Assembly: GCF_013359685.1 (NCBI RefSeq)
Contig: NZ_JABFMV010000004.1
Coordinates: 62,001 to 126,000, forward strand
DNA from: Leifsonia sp. C5G2
GTDB taxonomy: Bacteria > Actinomycetota > Actinomycetes > Actinomycetales > Microbacteriaceae
Direction of reading: 5' to 3'
DNA length: 64,000 bases
Under the pieces are notes generated by a model. That model had not been told where the DNA came from, did no database searches, and saw nothing but the letters and a program-made list of their open reading frames with translations. The position numbers were made by a program, and so were the translations under genes. Below are positions 7,834-16,173 of this stretch, one piece after another. How positions within the stretch are numbered: position 1 is the first letter of the stretch; each line of letters starts with the position of its first letter.

Positions 7834-9120
7834 ATGGACTACCTCACCGCACCCCTCGACGAGACCTCCCGGGCGGCCCTCGCCGCGACCGGACTCCGGT
7901 ACGCCGTCCTCGACAACGACGACGCCGCCGCACTGGAGGGCTGGATCCGGGCCGACTTCCGCGGCTTCCACGGCAAGCGCCCCTCGGCGGAGGTGCTGGA
8001 GGAGGCCCGCGGCAGCTTCGCGGGCCGACGCAACACGGGCGTCTACGACGACGAGGGCGCGACCTCCGACCCGGTCGGCACCGTCAACACCTGGCCGGCA
8101 CCGCTCACCGTGCCGGGCGGCGCGCGCGTCGACTCCTGGGCGATCAGCTCCGTGACGGTCGCGCCGACCCACCGCCGCCGCGGCATCGCGACCGCGCTGC
8201 TCGGCGGCGAGCTGCGCACCGCGCACGCGCTGGGGCTGCCGCTCGCCATCCTCACCGTCTCCGAGTCGGTCATCTACGGCCGCTGGGGCTTCGGCCCGGC
8301 GACCTGGGCCACCGCGTGGAGTGTCGACACCAAGCGCGTCCGCTGGGCCGGCGGCGAGACGCCCGGGCGCCTGTCGTTCGCCGAGCCCGCGGAGTACGAG
8401 GAGACCGGCGCGCGCGTCCTCGACCGCGTCATGGCGTCCCGCGCGGGCGAGATCGGCCTGGAGCCGTACCTCGCCAAGCGCCTGATCGGCCCGATGAAGG
8501 GCGACCCGGACGCCGACAAGCTGCGCCTGGTCCGCTACGACTCGGCCGAGGGCGAGCCGGAGGGTTTCGTCACCTACGTCCTGAAGGACGACCCGGAGGA
8601 CGACTTCACCCGCCACACCGTCGTCGTGAACCATCTCGCCGCCGCGACCCCCGAGGCTCTCCGCGCGCTGTGGCGGTTCCTCATCGAACTCGACCTGGTC
8701 GCCGAGGTGAAGGTGTGGACGCGCGGCGTCGACGAGCCGTACCAGTCGCTCGTGAACGACATCCGCGGCGCGCGGGTGACCGAGCTGCAGGACCACCTGT
8801 GGGTGCGCATCCTCGACGTCCCGGCCGCGCTGCAGGCGCGCACCTACGAGCAGGACGGCTCGCTCGTGATCGACGTCGCCGACGACCTGGGGCTCGCCGG
8901 AGGCCGGTTCCGCCTGACCGTCCGCGACGGACGCGCCGAGGTGGAGGCGACCGAGGACGCGGCGGACGTGTCGCTGCCCGTCGCCGCGCTCGGCAGCGCG
9001 TACCTGGGCCACGACGTGGTCCGCGGGCTGGCGCTCGCCGGGCGCATCCAGGGCGATGCCGAGGCGCTCGACCGTCTCTTCCGCACGGCCGTGCCCCCGC
9101 GCCTCAGTACCTGGTTCTAG
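7834..9120 (+). CDS. Eis-like GNAT family N-acetyltransferase
   Basis: This 428-residue protein has the three-part Eis build: an N-terminal GNAT domain with the acetyl-CoA loop VAPTHRRRGIATALL (about residues 109-123), a second GNAT-like domain, and a C-terminal SCP2-like sterol-carrier domain with VIDVADDLGLAGGRFRL. The last residue is Phe (LSTWF), as in the Eis family, where the terminal carboxylate acts in catalysis. Eis of Mycobacterium acetylates aminoglycosides and peptides; the natural substrate here is unknown. It converges on purA, separated by a hairpin at 9151-9179. Confidence 0.87.
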   Translation: MDYLTAPLDETSRAALAATGLRYAVLDNDDAAALEGWIRADFRGFHGKRPSAEVLEEARGSFAGRRNTGVYDDEGATSDPVGTVNTWPAPLTVPGGARVDSWAISSVTVAPTHRRRGIATALLGGELRTAHALGLPLAILTVSESVIYGRWGFGPATWATAWSVDTKRVRWAGGETPGRLSFAEPAEYEETGARVLDRVMASRAGEIGLEPYLAKRLIGPMKGDPDADKLRLVRYDSAEGEPEGFVTYVLKDDPEDDFTRHTVVVNHLAAATPEALRALWRFLIELDLVAEVKVWTRGVDEPYQSLVNDIRGARVTELQDHLWVRILDVPAALQARTYEQDGSLVIDVADDLGLAGGRFRLTVRDGRAEVEATEDAADVSLPVAALGSAYLGHDVVRGLALAGRIQGDAEALDRLFRTAVPPRLSTWF

Positions 9121-9150
9121 CGACCGTCAGCGCGCGGGCAACCGACCCGG

Positions 9151-9179
9151 CCGAGTGGCGACAAGATGTCGCCACTCGG
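9151..9179. terminator. 13-base palindrome between convergent genes, repeat family with 14103
   Basis: CCGAGTGGCGACA (9151-9163) and its perfect complement (9167-9179) with a 3-base loop lie between the Eis-like gene and purA. The element is followed by TCGGAATGGCCGCA, and the same arrangement in decayed form occurs at 14103-14146, so the two are copies of one repeat type. Confidence 0.75.
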
Positions 9180-9228
9180 TCGGAATGGCCGCAACTACTC
9201 ACCTCTCGGCGGGCCCGCCGGGCGCGGG

Positions 9229-10515
9229 TCAGTCGATCAGGTCGTGGCGGACGACGATCTGGTCGCGGGCGGGGCCCACACCGATCGCCGAGATGCGGGC
9301 GCCGGAGAGGCGCTCCAGGGCGAGCACGTAGTCCTGCGCGTTCTTCGGCAGGTCGTCGAAGCTGCGGGCGCCCGAGATGTCCTCGGTCCAGCCGGGGAAC
9401 TCCTCGTAGATCGGTGTCGCGTGGTGGAAGTCGCTCTGCGAGGCGGGCACCTCGTCGTGGCGCACGCCGTCCACGTCGTAGGCGACGGCCACCGGGATGC
9501 GCTCGATGCCGGTCAGGGTGTCGAGCTTGGTGAGCACGAAATCGGTGACGCCGTTGATGCGTGCGGTGTAGCGGGCGACAGGGGCGTCGTACCAGCCGGT
9601 GCGGCGCGGACGGCCGGTCGTCGTGCCGAACTCGAAGCCGCGCTCGCGCAGGAACTCGCCCCACTCGTCGAACAGCTCGGTCGGGAAGGGGCCGGCGCCG
9701 ACGCGCGTCGTGTACGCCTTGACGATGCCGATCACGCGGTCGATGCGGTTCGGGCCGATGCCCGAGCCCGTCGCAGCGCCGCCGGCGGTGGAGTTGGAGG
9801 ACGTGACGAACGGGTACGTGCCGTGGTCCACATCCAGCATCGTTGCCTGGCCGCCCTCGAACAGGACGTACTTGCCCTCCTCCAGCGCCTGGTTGAGCAG
9901 CAGGGAGCTGTCGACCACCATCGGGCGCAGGCGCTCGGCGTAGGCGAGCAGTTGGTCCACGACCTCGTCCACGCCGATCGCGCGGCGGTTGTAGACCTTC
10001 ACCAGCAGGTGGTTCTTCTGGTCGAGGGCGCCCTCCACCTTCTGGCGGAGGATGTTCTCGTCGAAGAGGTCTTGAATCCGGATGCCGACGCGGTTGATCT
10101 TGTCGGCGTAGGTCGGGCCGATGCCGCGACCGGTGGTGCCGATCTGGCGCTTGCCGAGGAAACGCTCCGTGACCTTGTCGATCGTGCGGTGGTACGAGGT
10201 GATGACGTGCGCGTTCGAGCTGACCTTGAGGCGCGAGACGTCGACGCCGCGGGCGATCAGGGCGTCGAGCTCCTCGAACAGCACCTCGATGTCGACGACG
10301 ACACCGTTCGCGATGACCGGCGTGACGCCCTCGGTGAGGATGCCGGAGGGCAGCAGGTGCAGTGCGTACTTCTCGTCCCCGATGACGACCGTGTGGCCGG
10401 CGTTGTTGCCGCCGTTGAACTTGACGACGTAGTCGATGCGGCTGCCGAGGACGTCGGTCGCCTTGCCTTTGCCTTCGTCGCCCCACTGGGCGCCGATGAT
10501 CACGATCGCGGGCAC
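9229..10515 (-). CDS. purA: Adenylosuccinate synthetase
   Basis: This 428-residue enzyme joins IMP and aspartate using GTP to form adenylosuccinate, the first committed step to AMP. The GTP-binding P-loop WGDEGKGK is at 11-18, followed by the GNNAGHTV segment, and [15 protein letters not shown] and [11 protein letters not shown] are typical PurA signatures. Length is exactly that of the family. The start is GTG 10515, preceded by GAGAGGA at 7 bases; upstream reading overlaps the divergent TetR promoter. The 120-bp divergent region is shared with the TetR gene. Confidence 0.97.
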   Translation of the reverse strand: MPAIVIIGAQWGDEGKGKATDVLGSRIDYVVKFNGGNNAGHTVVIGDEKYALHLLPSGILTEGVTPVIANGVVVDIEVLFEELDALIARGVDVSRLKVSSNAHVITSYHRTIDKVTERFLGKRQIGTTGRGIGPTYADKINRVGIRIQDLFDENILRQKVEGALDQKNHLLVKVYNRRAIGVDEVVDQLLAYAERLRPMVVDSSLLLNQALEEGKYVLFEGGQATMLDVDHGTYPFVTSSNSTAGGAATGSGIGPNRIDRVIGIVKAYTTRVGAGPFPTELFDEWGEFLRERGFEFGTTTGRPRRTGWYDAPVARYTARINGVTDFVLTKLDTLTGIERIPVAVAYDVDGVRHDEVPASQSDFHHATPIYEEFPGWTEDISGARSFDDLPKNAQDYVLALERLSGARISAIGVGPARDQIVVRHDLID

Positions 10516-10596
10516 GTTTGAGTCCTCTCGATGGGTGGAACGCGTCGGCGCCACGCGGACGGCCGTCGCACTCGATCCTATCGCGAGCCACGAAGT

Positions 10597-10612
10597 TGCA
10601 CACAAGTGTGCA
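10597..10612. promoter_or_regulatory. TetR-type operator palindrome
   Basis: TGCACACAAGTGTGCA is a perfect 7-2-7 inverted repeat. It lies 10 bases upstream of the TACACT -10 (10622-10627) and overlaps a TTGCAC -35-like element, so binding by the TetR protein encoded at 10634 would block its own transcription. Autoregulation is inferred. Confidence 0.6.
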
Positions 10613-10621
10613 CGAATGGCG

Positions 10622-10627
10622 TACACT
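10622..10627 (+). promoter_or_regulatory. Leaderless-type -10 (TACACT)
   Basis: The hexamer lies 6 bases before ATG 10634; there is no Shine-Dalgarno. Confidence 0.5.
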
Positions 10628-10633
10628 GGACGC

Positions 10634-11296
10634 ATGCCCACCGAATCCACCCGCGCTCCACGCCGCGACGCCACGGCGAACCGCGAAGCCCTTCTGGGTG
10701 CCGCTGCTGCCGCGCTCAACGAGGACATCGACGCATCGCTCGAGAGCATCGCCGCGCGCGCCGGCCTCAGCCGCCGTGCCGTCTACGGGCACTTCGCCAC
10801 CCGCGACGAGCTGCTGGTCGAGGTGTTCACCCGCGGCGCCCGCCGGCTGGCCGCCCTGCTCGACCCGGTGTCGCATCCCGACCCCCTCGTCGAGATCGCC
10901 CTGTTCGGCGCGACCCTCTGGGCCGAGGTGGAGCACGTGCGGGTCAGCGCAGCGCTGGCCGTGCGCGGGCCGCACCGCGAGCTGGTCGGCACCGCCCTCG
11001 ACCCCGCGCGTGAGCGGCTGCGCGAGACCGTGGGGCGCGGAATGGAGTCGGGCCGGATCCGCACCGACCTCGACCGCGAGACGGTCACCCGGCTGATCGA
11101 GAACGCCGCGGTGTCGGTGCTCGACGAAGCCACCCGGGCGCGGCTGACGCCGGAGGCCGGCCACCGGCTGGTCATGCTCGCCGGGCTCGGCGCGGCCGGG
11201 CTCGGCTGGCGGGAAGCGGGCCAGCTGATCGCCTCCACCCCCGAACTGGCGTTCGGCGCCGCAAGCGGTGCACCGAAGGGAGGCGACGCCCGATGA
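10634..11296 (+). CDS. TetR family transcriptional regulator
   Basis: This 220-residue protein has an N-terminal TetR helix-turn-helix (about residues 18-62, [24 protein letters not shown]) and a variable ligand-binding C-terminal domain. It leads an operon of three overlapping genes: its TGA overlaps the ATG at 11293. The palindrome at 10597-10612 in its promoter is the likely operator. It probably controls the YhgE/Pip membrane protein two genes downstream; the inducer is unknown. Confidence 0.88.
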   Translation: MPTESTRAPRRDATANREALLGAAAAALNEDIDASLESIAARAGLSRRAVYGHFATRDELLVEVFTRGARRLAALLDPVSHPDPLVEIALFGATLWAEVEHVRVSAALAVRGPHRELVGTALDPARERLRETVGRGMESGRIRTDLDRETVTRLIENAAVSVLDEATRARLTPEAGHRLVMLAGLGAAGLGWREAGQLIASTPELAFGAASGAPKGGDAR

Positions 11297-11991
11297 AGAT
11301 CGTCCTCGACCACGTCGGCAAGGGGGCGGCGCTCCCGGAGACCTCCGCGACCTTCGAGACCGGTCGCGCCACCCTCGCCCGCGCCGAGACGGAGCAGCGC
11401 CCGACCGTGCTCGGGCTCATCGCGTCCGGGAGGATGCGGCCCGACACCGGCAGCGTCACCATCGACGGCGCCACCGACTACTCGGCGATGCGCCGCCGGA
11501 TCGCCCTCATCGACGCCCCCGACGTGTCCGAGCCCGCGGCGGACGTCACGGTCGCGGGCATCGTCGCCGAGGAGCTGATGTTCGCGGGCCGGGCGTCGCA
11601 TCCCGTCGCCGTCGGCCGCACCCTGCGCGAGCTGGGCGCGGCGGAATGGTCGCGCTCGGCGATCGGCACGGTTCCGCCGACGGTCCGCATCCGGCTGCTC
11701 GCCGAGCTGGCGCTGCTGCGGAAAGGCGTCGACGCGCTCGTGATCGTGTCGCCCGACCGCCACGGCGGCGACCCGGTCGAGTGGTGGCGCTTCGCCCGCG
11801 AGCTCGCGGGCCGCGACAAGGCGGTGCTGGTCGTCGCCGGCGACGCCTCCGCTGCGGCCATCGCGGCCGCCTCCCTCGTCTCCCGCATGGATGAGACGGG
11901 CCCGGACGGCACCAGACCAGACACCTTCGACGAAGACCCCGGCCGGGACGACACCGACGATCTCCCGGACCAGATCGTGGAGACAGCATGA
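11293..11991 (+). CDS. Degenerate ABC-ATPase-like protein lacking Walker motifs
   Basis: This 232-residue soluble protein follows the order of an ABC nucleotide-binding domain but lacks its catalytic residues. The region LGLIASGRMRPDTGSVTIDG (about 39-58) matches the stretch after a Walker A loop, yet no GxxGxGKS/T is present. No LSGGQ motif is visible, and where Walker B should read LLDEPT it has LVIVSPDRHGG. The C-terminus is a 35-residue Asp-rich tail. It starts inside the TetR stop (ATGA) and its own stop overlaps the YhgE/Pip start. It probably acts as a non-catalytic partner of that membrane protein. The lack of frameshift or stop argues for selection, not decay. Confidence 0.65.
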   Translation: MKIVLDHVGKGAALPETSATFETGRATLARAETEQRPTVLGLIASGRMRPDTGSVTIDGATDYSAMRRRIALIDAPDVSEPAADVTVAGIVAEELMFAGRASHPVAVGRTLRELGAAEWSRSAIGTVPPTVRIRLLAELALLRKGVDALVIVSPDRHGGDPVEWWRFARELAGRDKAVLVVAGDASAAAIAAASLVSRMDETGPDGTRPDTFDEDPGRDDTDDLPDQIVETA

Positions 11992-13841
11992 AGATCCCGC
12001 AGATGATCGCGGCGGAGTTCCGCCGCCTCACGGCCAGCCCGATGTCCATCGTGGCGCTCATCGCCCTGATGTGCGTCCCGGTGCTCTACGGCGGCCTGTA
12101 CCTGTGGGCCAACCAGAACCCGTACGCGAACCTCAACCGCATCCCCGCAGCCATCGTGGTCGACGACACCGGCGCGACGGTCGACGGCAAGACGGTCAAC
12201 TACGGAGACGACGTCGCCCAGCAGCTGATCGACGACGGCTCGTTCCAGTGGCACCGGGTCGCCTCCGGGTCGGCGGCGAGCGGCGTGGACGACTCCAAGT
12301 ACGACTTCAGCATCACCTTCCCGAAAGACTTCTCGTCGGCGCTCGCGTCGGCCTCCGGCACCGACCCGCACCGGGCGGTCGTCACCCTGACCACCAACGA
12401 CACCAACAGCTACCTGGCCTCCACCATCGGAACCCAGGCGGCGGAGAAGATCCGCACCTCCATCGTCAAGCAGGTCAACGAGCAGGCGGCGAAGCAGTTC
12501 CTGCTCGGGCTCGCCGACATCCGCTCCAACCTGGTCACCGCCGCCGACGGTGCGGGCAAGCTCGTCGACGGCAGCGCGACCGCGCAGTCGGGCGCCTCGC
12601 AGCTCGCCGACGGCACCGCGCAGCTGTCCTCCGGGTCGCAGGAGCTGGCGACCAAGCTCGGCCAGCTCGCCTCCGGCGCCCAGCAGGTCAGCGACGGCGC
12701 CGCCAAGGTCGCCACGGGCAACCAGCAGCTGGCCGCGAAAGCCAACGACGCCGCGGCCGCCGCCGCCCAGATCGCGGCGGCCGCACCCGCCGCGCAGCAG
12801 GACCTGCTCGCCCGGCTGCAGGCCGCGGGCGCCACCCAGGCGCAGCTCGACCAGGTGAAGGCGGTGCTCGGCGACCTCGACACGAAGGTGCAGGCGGGCA
12901 ACAACCAGATCCAGGGAGCGGTCGGCGAGATCAACCAGCTCGCCTCCGGCGCCGGACAGGTCGCCGACGGCGCGTCGCAGGTCGCGTCGGGGTCGCAGCA
13001 GGCCGCCGCGGGTGCAGGCCAGCTGGCCTCCGGAGCGTCGACCGCGGCGACCGGCGCGGCCCAGCTCCGCGACGGGCTCACCACCCTCCACGACGGCACG
13101 GTGCAGCTGAGCGACGGGCTCAAGTCCGGCGTCGACCGCATCCCGGACAACTCCCCCGCGCTGCAGAAGAAGCAGGCGTCGACCATCGCCGACCCGGTGA
13201 ACCTGAAGAACGACTCCATCACCTCCGCCGGGACCTACGGCGCCGGCCTCGCGCCGTTCTTCGTGGCGCTGGCCGGGTGGATCGGCATCTACGCGCTGTT
13301 CCTCATCGTCAAGCCGGTCTCGCGCCGCGCCATCACCGCACTGCACTCGCCAGTCAAGATCACGCTCGCGGGCTGGCTCACGCCCGGGTTGCTCGGCGCC
13401 ATCCAGATGGTCGGCCTGTTCGCCATCGTCGCGGGCGCCCTGGGCTTCCGGATCGACAACCCGCTCGGGATGTACGGGCTGATGGGGCTCGCATCGGTCA
13501 CGTTCGCCGCGATCATCCTGGCGCTCAACGTCTGGCTGGGCAGCGTCGGGCAGTTCCTCGGCCTCGTGCTCATGGTGCTGCAGCTGGTGACCGCGGGCGG
13601 GACGTTCCCCTGGCAGACGCTGCCCGGTCCCCTCGCCGCGCTGCACCACGTGCTGCCCATGTCGTACGCGGTCGACGGCATCCGGCAGCTGATGTACGGC
13701 GGCAATCCGGCGACAGCGTGGGCGGACGCCGGAGTGCTCGGGCTGTGGTTGCTGATCGCGCTGCTCGTCTCGGCCATCGGCGTCACCCGGATGACGCACT
13801 TCCGCACCCTGCGCGACCTGCGCCCGTCCCTCATCGGGTAG
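11988..13841 (+). CDS. YhgE/Pip family membrane protein (ABC-2 type)
   Basis: This 617-residue protein has one N-terminal membrane segment (about 20-45), a large extracytoplasmic part and five or six C-terminal membrane segments (from about 415). The outer part contains a long heptad-like region rich in Gln, Ser, Gly and Ala with repeated units such as LASGAQQVSDGAAKVATG, typical of YhgE/Pip proteins (phage infection protein and type VII secretion-associated relatives). The membrane part belongs to the ABC-2 exporter fold. It overlaps the preceding pseudo-ATPase gene by 4 bases, supporting a complex. The substrate is unknown. Confidence 0.82.
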   Translation: MKIPQMIAAEFRRLTASPMSIVALIALMCVPVLYGGLYLWANQNPYANLNRIPAAIVVDDTGATVDGKTVNYGDDVAQQLIDDGSFQWHRVASGSAASGVDDSKYDFSITFPKDFSSALASASGTDPHRAVVTLTTNDTNSYLASTIGTQAAEKIRTSIVKQVNEQAAKQFLLGLADIRSNLVTAADGAGKLVDGSATAQSGASQLADGTAQLSSGSQELATKLGQLASGAQQVSDGAAKVATGNQQLAAKANDAAAAAAQIAAAAPAAQQDLLARLQAAGATQAQLDQVKAVLGDLDTKVQAGNNQIQGAVGEINQLASGAGQVADGASQVASGSQQAAAGAGQLASGASTAATGAAQLRDGLTTLHDGTVQLSDGLKSGVDRIPDNSPALQKKQASTIADPVNLKNDSITSAGTYGAGLAPFFVALAGWIGIYALFLIVKPVSRRAITALHSPVKITLAGWLTPGLLGAIQMVGLFAIVAGALGFRIDNPLGMYGLMGLASVTFAAIILALNVWLGSVGQFLGLVLMVLQLVTAGGTFPWQTLPGPLAALHHVLPMSYAVDGIRQLMYGGNPATAWADAGVLGLWLLIALLVSAIGVTRMTHFRTLRDLRPSLIG

Positions 13842-13854
13842 GGGCCGGGCACCC

Positions 13855-13897
13855 CTGGTGGGCGCCCCGTCGCGGGGGATAGGGTTGCGCCCACCAG
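13855..13897. promoter_or_regulatory. 11-base inverted repeat enclosing a TAGGGT hexamer
   Basis: CTGGTGGGCGC (13855-13865) and its perfect complement (13887-13897) flank a loop that ends with TAGGGT (13880-13885). It begins 14 bases after the YhgE/Pip stop, so it can act as that operon's terminator while the hexamer could serve as the -10 of the small gene at 13921. Confidence 0.5.
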
Positions 13898-13920
13898 CAT
13901 CCGACACAGGGAGGACCACC

Positions 13921-14085
13921 ATGGCCGATCTCGAAGTGCAGGCGGCGCTCTCGCAGGCGCGACAGGCGGCCAGCGCCGCGACCTTCGACATCCAGAAGCT
14001 GCCGGAGGACTCGATCGAACGGCAGGCGCTGCACAACCTCCTCACCGCGGTCGACGCGATCATCGAGGCGCTCGACACGGAGTGA
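13921..14085 (+). CDS. Small conserved hypothetical protein, helical
   Basis: This 54-residue acidic protein has no membrane segment and appears as two amphipathic helices (residues 2-20 and 30-52) with a short central turn IQKLPEDS. The start ATG is well supported by GGGAGGACCACC upstream. It is a single small gene between the YhgE/Pip operon and the phosphodiesterase gene. I do not recognise the family; a small helical binding protein is all that the sequence suggests. Confidence 0.65.
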   Translation: MADLEVQAALSQARQAASAATFDIQKLPEDSIERQALHNLLTAVDAIIEALDTE

Positions 14086-14102
14086 GCCGGGCGCGGCCTC
14101 GC

Positions 14103-14133
14103 GCCGAGTGGTGACATGCTGTCGGAACTCGGC
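14103..14133. repeat. Decayed copy of the 9151 palindrome
   Basis: GCCGAGT (14103-14109) pairs with ACTCGGC (14127-14133), and TGACA-like inner bases pair with three mismatches around a 3-base loop. The flank CCGGAATAACCGCA parallels the flank of the intact copy at 9151. It may be a weak terminator of the 54-residue gene. Confidence 0.5.
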
Positions 14134-14180
14134 CGGAATAACCGCATCGAGTCACGGCTCGGCGTGCCGGTGGTCGCCGG

Positions 14181-14186
14181 TAGGGT
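14181..14186 (+). promoter_or_regulatory. Leaderless-type -10 (TAGGGT)
   Basis: The hexamer lies 6 bases before the GTG start at 14193. Confidence 0.5.
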
Positions 14187-14192
14187 GGCCGC

Positions 14193-15035
14193 GTGACCGA
14201 CGAAGTCCTCCGCATCCTGCATCTCTCCGACACGCATCTGTATGGCGACGGGCGCCTGCACTACGGGATCGTCGACACGCTCGCGGGCCTCGACCGGGTG
14301 CTGGCGCGCGCCGGCTCGCTCGCCGAGGTGGATGTGGTGGCCGCGTCGGGCGACCTGTCCGACGACGGCAGCGCCGACTCGTACCGGCGGCTGAAGGGCA
14401 CGATCGAGCCGTGGGCGGCCGAGCGCGGGGCGGCCGTCGTCTACGCGATGGGCAACCACGACCTGCGCGACGGGTTCGAGGAGGTGCTCGGCGCGCGCGA
14501 GACGGTCACGACGGTGCGCGGCTTCCGGATCGTCACGGTCGACACGAGCGTGCCCGGCGCGGGCTACGGCAGCGTCGACGGCTCACAGCTCGACCGGCTG
14601 CGCGACGTGCTCGCCACCCCGGCGGAGCACGGGACGATCGTGGTGCTGCACCATCCCCCGGTCGCGCCGACGACGCTGCTCTTCCAGACCCTGCGGTTCG
14701 TCGAACCGGAGCCGCTGCTCGACGTGTGCTCGGCAGGAGACGTGCGCGTCATCCTCGCCGGGCACTACCATCACGGCCTGGTCACCGAGGCCGGCCCCTC
14801 CGGCATCCCGGTGGTCGTCGCCCCGGCGGTCGCCAACACGACCGACGTGCTGTGGCCGCCGCCGCGCGAGCGCGCGGTGCGCGGGGCCGGGTTCGCCTGG
14901 GTTCAGGTGCCGGTCGACGGCCCGGTGCGGGCGCACGCCGTGACGGCGCCGGCGCCCGACGACGGCGCGACCGTGTACGACCTCGACGCAGAGGCGGTCC
15001 GGCGGATCGCGGACGACGCGGGATGGCGGGGATGA
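14193..15035 (+). CDS. Calcineurin-like metallophosphoesterase, CpdA-like
   Basis: This 280-residue class III cyclic-nucleotide-phosphodiesterase-like enzyme carries the complete dinuclear metal set: Asp13 and His15 in LSDTHL, GDLSDDG (53-59), GNHD (87-90), a later HHPP His and GHYHH near residue 190. The arrangement fits 3',5'-cyclic AMP phosphodiesterase or related phosphodiesterases; the real substrate may be a phospholipid or nucleotide. There is no signal peptide, so it is cytosolic. It overlaps the DUF3052 gene by ATGA (15032-15035). Confidence 0.83.
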   Translation: MTDEVLRILHLSDTHLYGDGRLHYGIVDTLAGLDRVLARAGSLAEVDVVAASGDLSDDGSADSYRRLKGTIEPWAAERGAAVVYAMGNHDLRDGFEEVLGARETVTTVRGFRIVTVDTSVPGAGYGSVDGSQLDRLRDVLATPAEHGTIVVLHHPPVAPTTLLFQTLRFVEPEPLLDVCSAGDVRVILAGHYHHGLVTEAGPSGIPVVVAPAVANTTDVLWPPPRERAVRGAGFAWVQVPVDGPVRAHAVTAPAPDDGATVYDLDAEAVRRIADDAGWRG

Positions 15036-15442
15036 CCGCGGCCGCCGGCGGCGGCTACTCCGGCACGCCGCTATGGAAGAAGCTCGGGCTCAAGCCCGGC
15101 ATGCGCGTCTCGGTGCTGCACGCCGACGAGGGCTGGGAAATCCCGCTCGACGGGGCGCCGGAGGTCACCTGGGTCGGAGACGAGCCGGCCGGGCTGATCG
15201 TCGCGTTCTTCCGCTCGGCCGCCGAGCTGCTGGCCGAGCTGGACGACCTCGGCGAGCGCATCCGGCCAGACGGGATGATCTGGGCGGCCTGGCCTCGGAA
15301 GGCCGCCGGGCACGTCAGCGACCTCAGCGATTCCGTCGTGCGCGAGGCCGCGCTGGCCCGCGGCCTGGTCGACGTCAAGGTCGCCGCGATCGACACCGAC
15401 TGGTCGGGCCTGAAGCTCGTCTGGCGCCTCGCCAACCGCTAG
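15032..15442 (+). CDS. DUF3052 family protein
   Basis: This 136-residue cytosolic protein follows the phosphodiesterase with a 4-base overlap. The opening YSGTPLWKKLGLKPGMRV and the later IWAAWPRKAAG are typical of DUF3052, a family of unknown function; the fold resembles a small Rossmann-like sheet. An in-frame ATG 9 bases upstream (15023) is an alternative start. Its stop overlaps, on the opposite strand, the stop of the TrmH gene by 4 bases (15439-15442), so no separate terminator fits between the two convergent genes. Confidence 0.8.
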   Translation: MTAAAGGGYSGTPLWKKLGLKPGMRVSVLHADEGWEIPLDGAPEVTWVGDEPAGLIVAFFRSAAELLAELDDLGERIRPDGMIWAAWPRKAAGHVSDLSDSVVREAALARGLVDVKVAAIDTDWSGLKLVWRLANR

Positions 15443-16080
15443 CGCGGCGGGAACGGCACGTGCTGGGTCACCCACGCGTGCATCGCGACCGCGGCGGCGG
15501 CGGAGGCGTTGATCGAGCGGGTGGAGCCGAACTGGGTGATCTCGACCACGGCGTCCGCCGCATCCAGGGCCGCCGCCGAGAGCCCCGGGCCCTCCTGGCC
15601 GAACAGCAGCACGCATTCGCGCGGCAGGGCGAACATCTCGATCGGCACGGACCCCGGCACGTTGTCGATCGCGATCACCGGCAGCCCGGCCTCCCGAGCC
15701 CAGTCGACGAACCCGGCCACATCGTCGTGGTGCGTCACGTGCTGGTAGCGGTCGGTCACCATGGCGCCGCGCTTGTTCCAGCGGCGACGGCCGATGATGT
15801 GGACGGTGTCGGCGGCGAAGGCGTTGGCGCTGCGGACGATGGAGCCGATGTTCATGTCGTGCTGCCAGTTCTCGATGGCCACGTGGAACGGGTGCCTGCG
15901 CTGATCGAGGTCGGCGACGATCGCCTCCATGCTCCAGTAGCGGTACCGGTCGATGACGTTGCGGGTGTCGCCGTGACGGAGCAGCTCGGGGTCGTAACGC
16001 GCGTCGTCCGGCCAGTCCCCCGGCCACGGCCCGACGCCGTTCGTGCTCAGCTCGTGCGTCGGGTCAGGGGTGTCGTTCAC
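15439..16080 (-). CDS. TrmH/SpoU family RNA 2'-O-methyltransferase
   Basis: This 213-residue SPOUT-fold methyltransferase probably methylates a ribose 2'-OH in tRNA or rRNA using S-adenosylmethionine. Motif 1 is NIGSIVRSANAF with the conserved Asn and Arg, motif 2 LLFGQEGPGLS, and motif 3 FGSTRSINASAAAAVAM with the knotted SAM site. A preceding N-terminal segment of about 55 residues lacks the L30e-like substrate-binding domain of RlmB. The substrate position cannot be assigned. It is divergent from the HAD gene. Confidence 0.85.
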   Translation of the reverse strand: MNDTPDPTHELSTNGVGPWPGDWPDDARYDPELLRHGDTRNVIDRYRYWSMEAIVADLDQRRHPFHVAIENWQHDMNIGSIVRSANAFAADTVHIIGRRRWNKRGAMVTDRYQHVTHHDDVAGFVDWAREAGLPVIAIDNVPGSVPIEMFALPRECVLLFGQEGPGLSAAALDAADAVVEITQFGSTRSINASAAAAVAMHAWVTQHVPFPPR

Positions 16081-16122
16081 TCGCTCAGCGTATCCGGGGC
16101 GCGGCCGGCCTCACCGCGGCGG

Positions 16123-16150
16123 GGATGCGGCCTCTAAGCTGGTCGCATCC
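16123..16150. promoter_or_regulatory. Inverted repeat enclosing a TAAGCT hexamer
   Basis: GGATGCG (16123-16129) and CGCATCC (16144-16150) flank a 14-base loop with TAAGCT (16135-16140), the likely -10 of the HAD gene at 16174. The upstream gene is divergent, so here the repeat cannot be its terminator and an operator role is more plausible. Confidence 0.4.
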
Positions 16151-16173
16151 GAATCCCGGCGAAAGGGGCCCGT

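Noticed and set aside
11293-11991. Ordinary ABC transporter ATPase
   Set aside because: No Walker A, LSGGQ or Walker B Glu is present, so a functional ATPase cannot be claimed.
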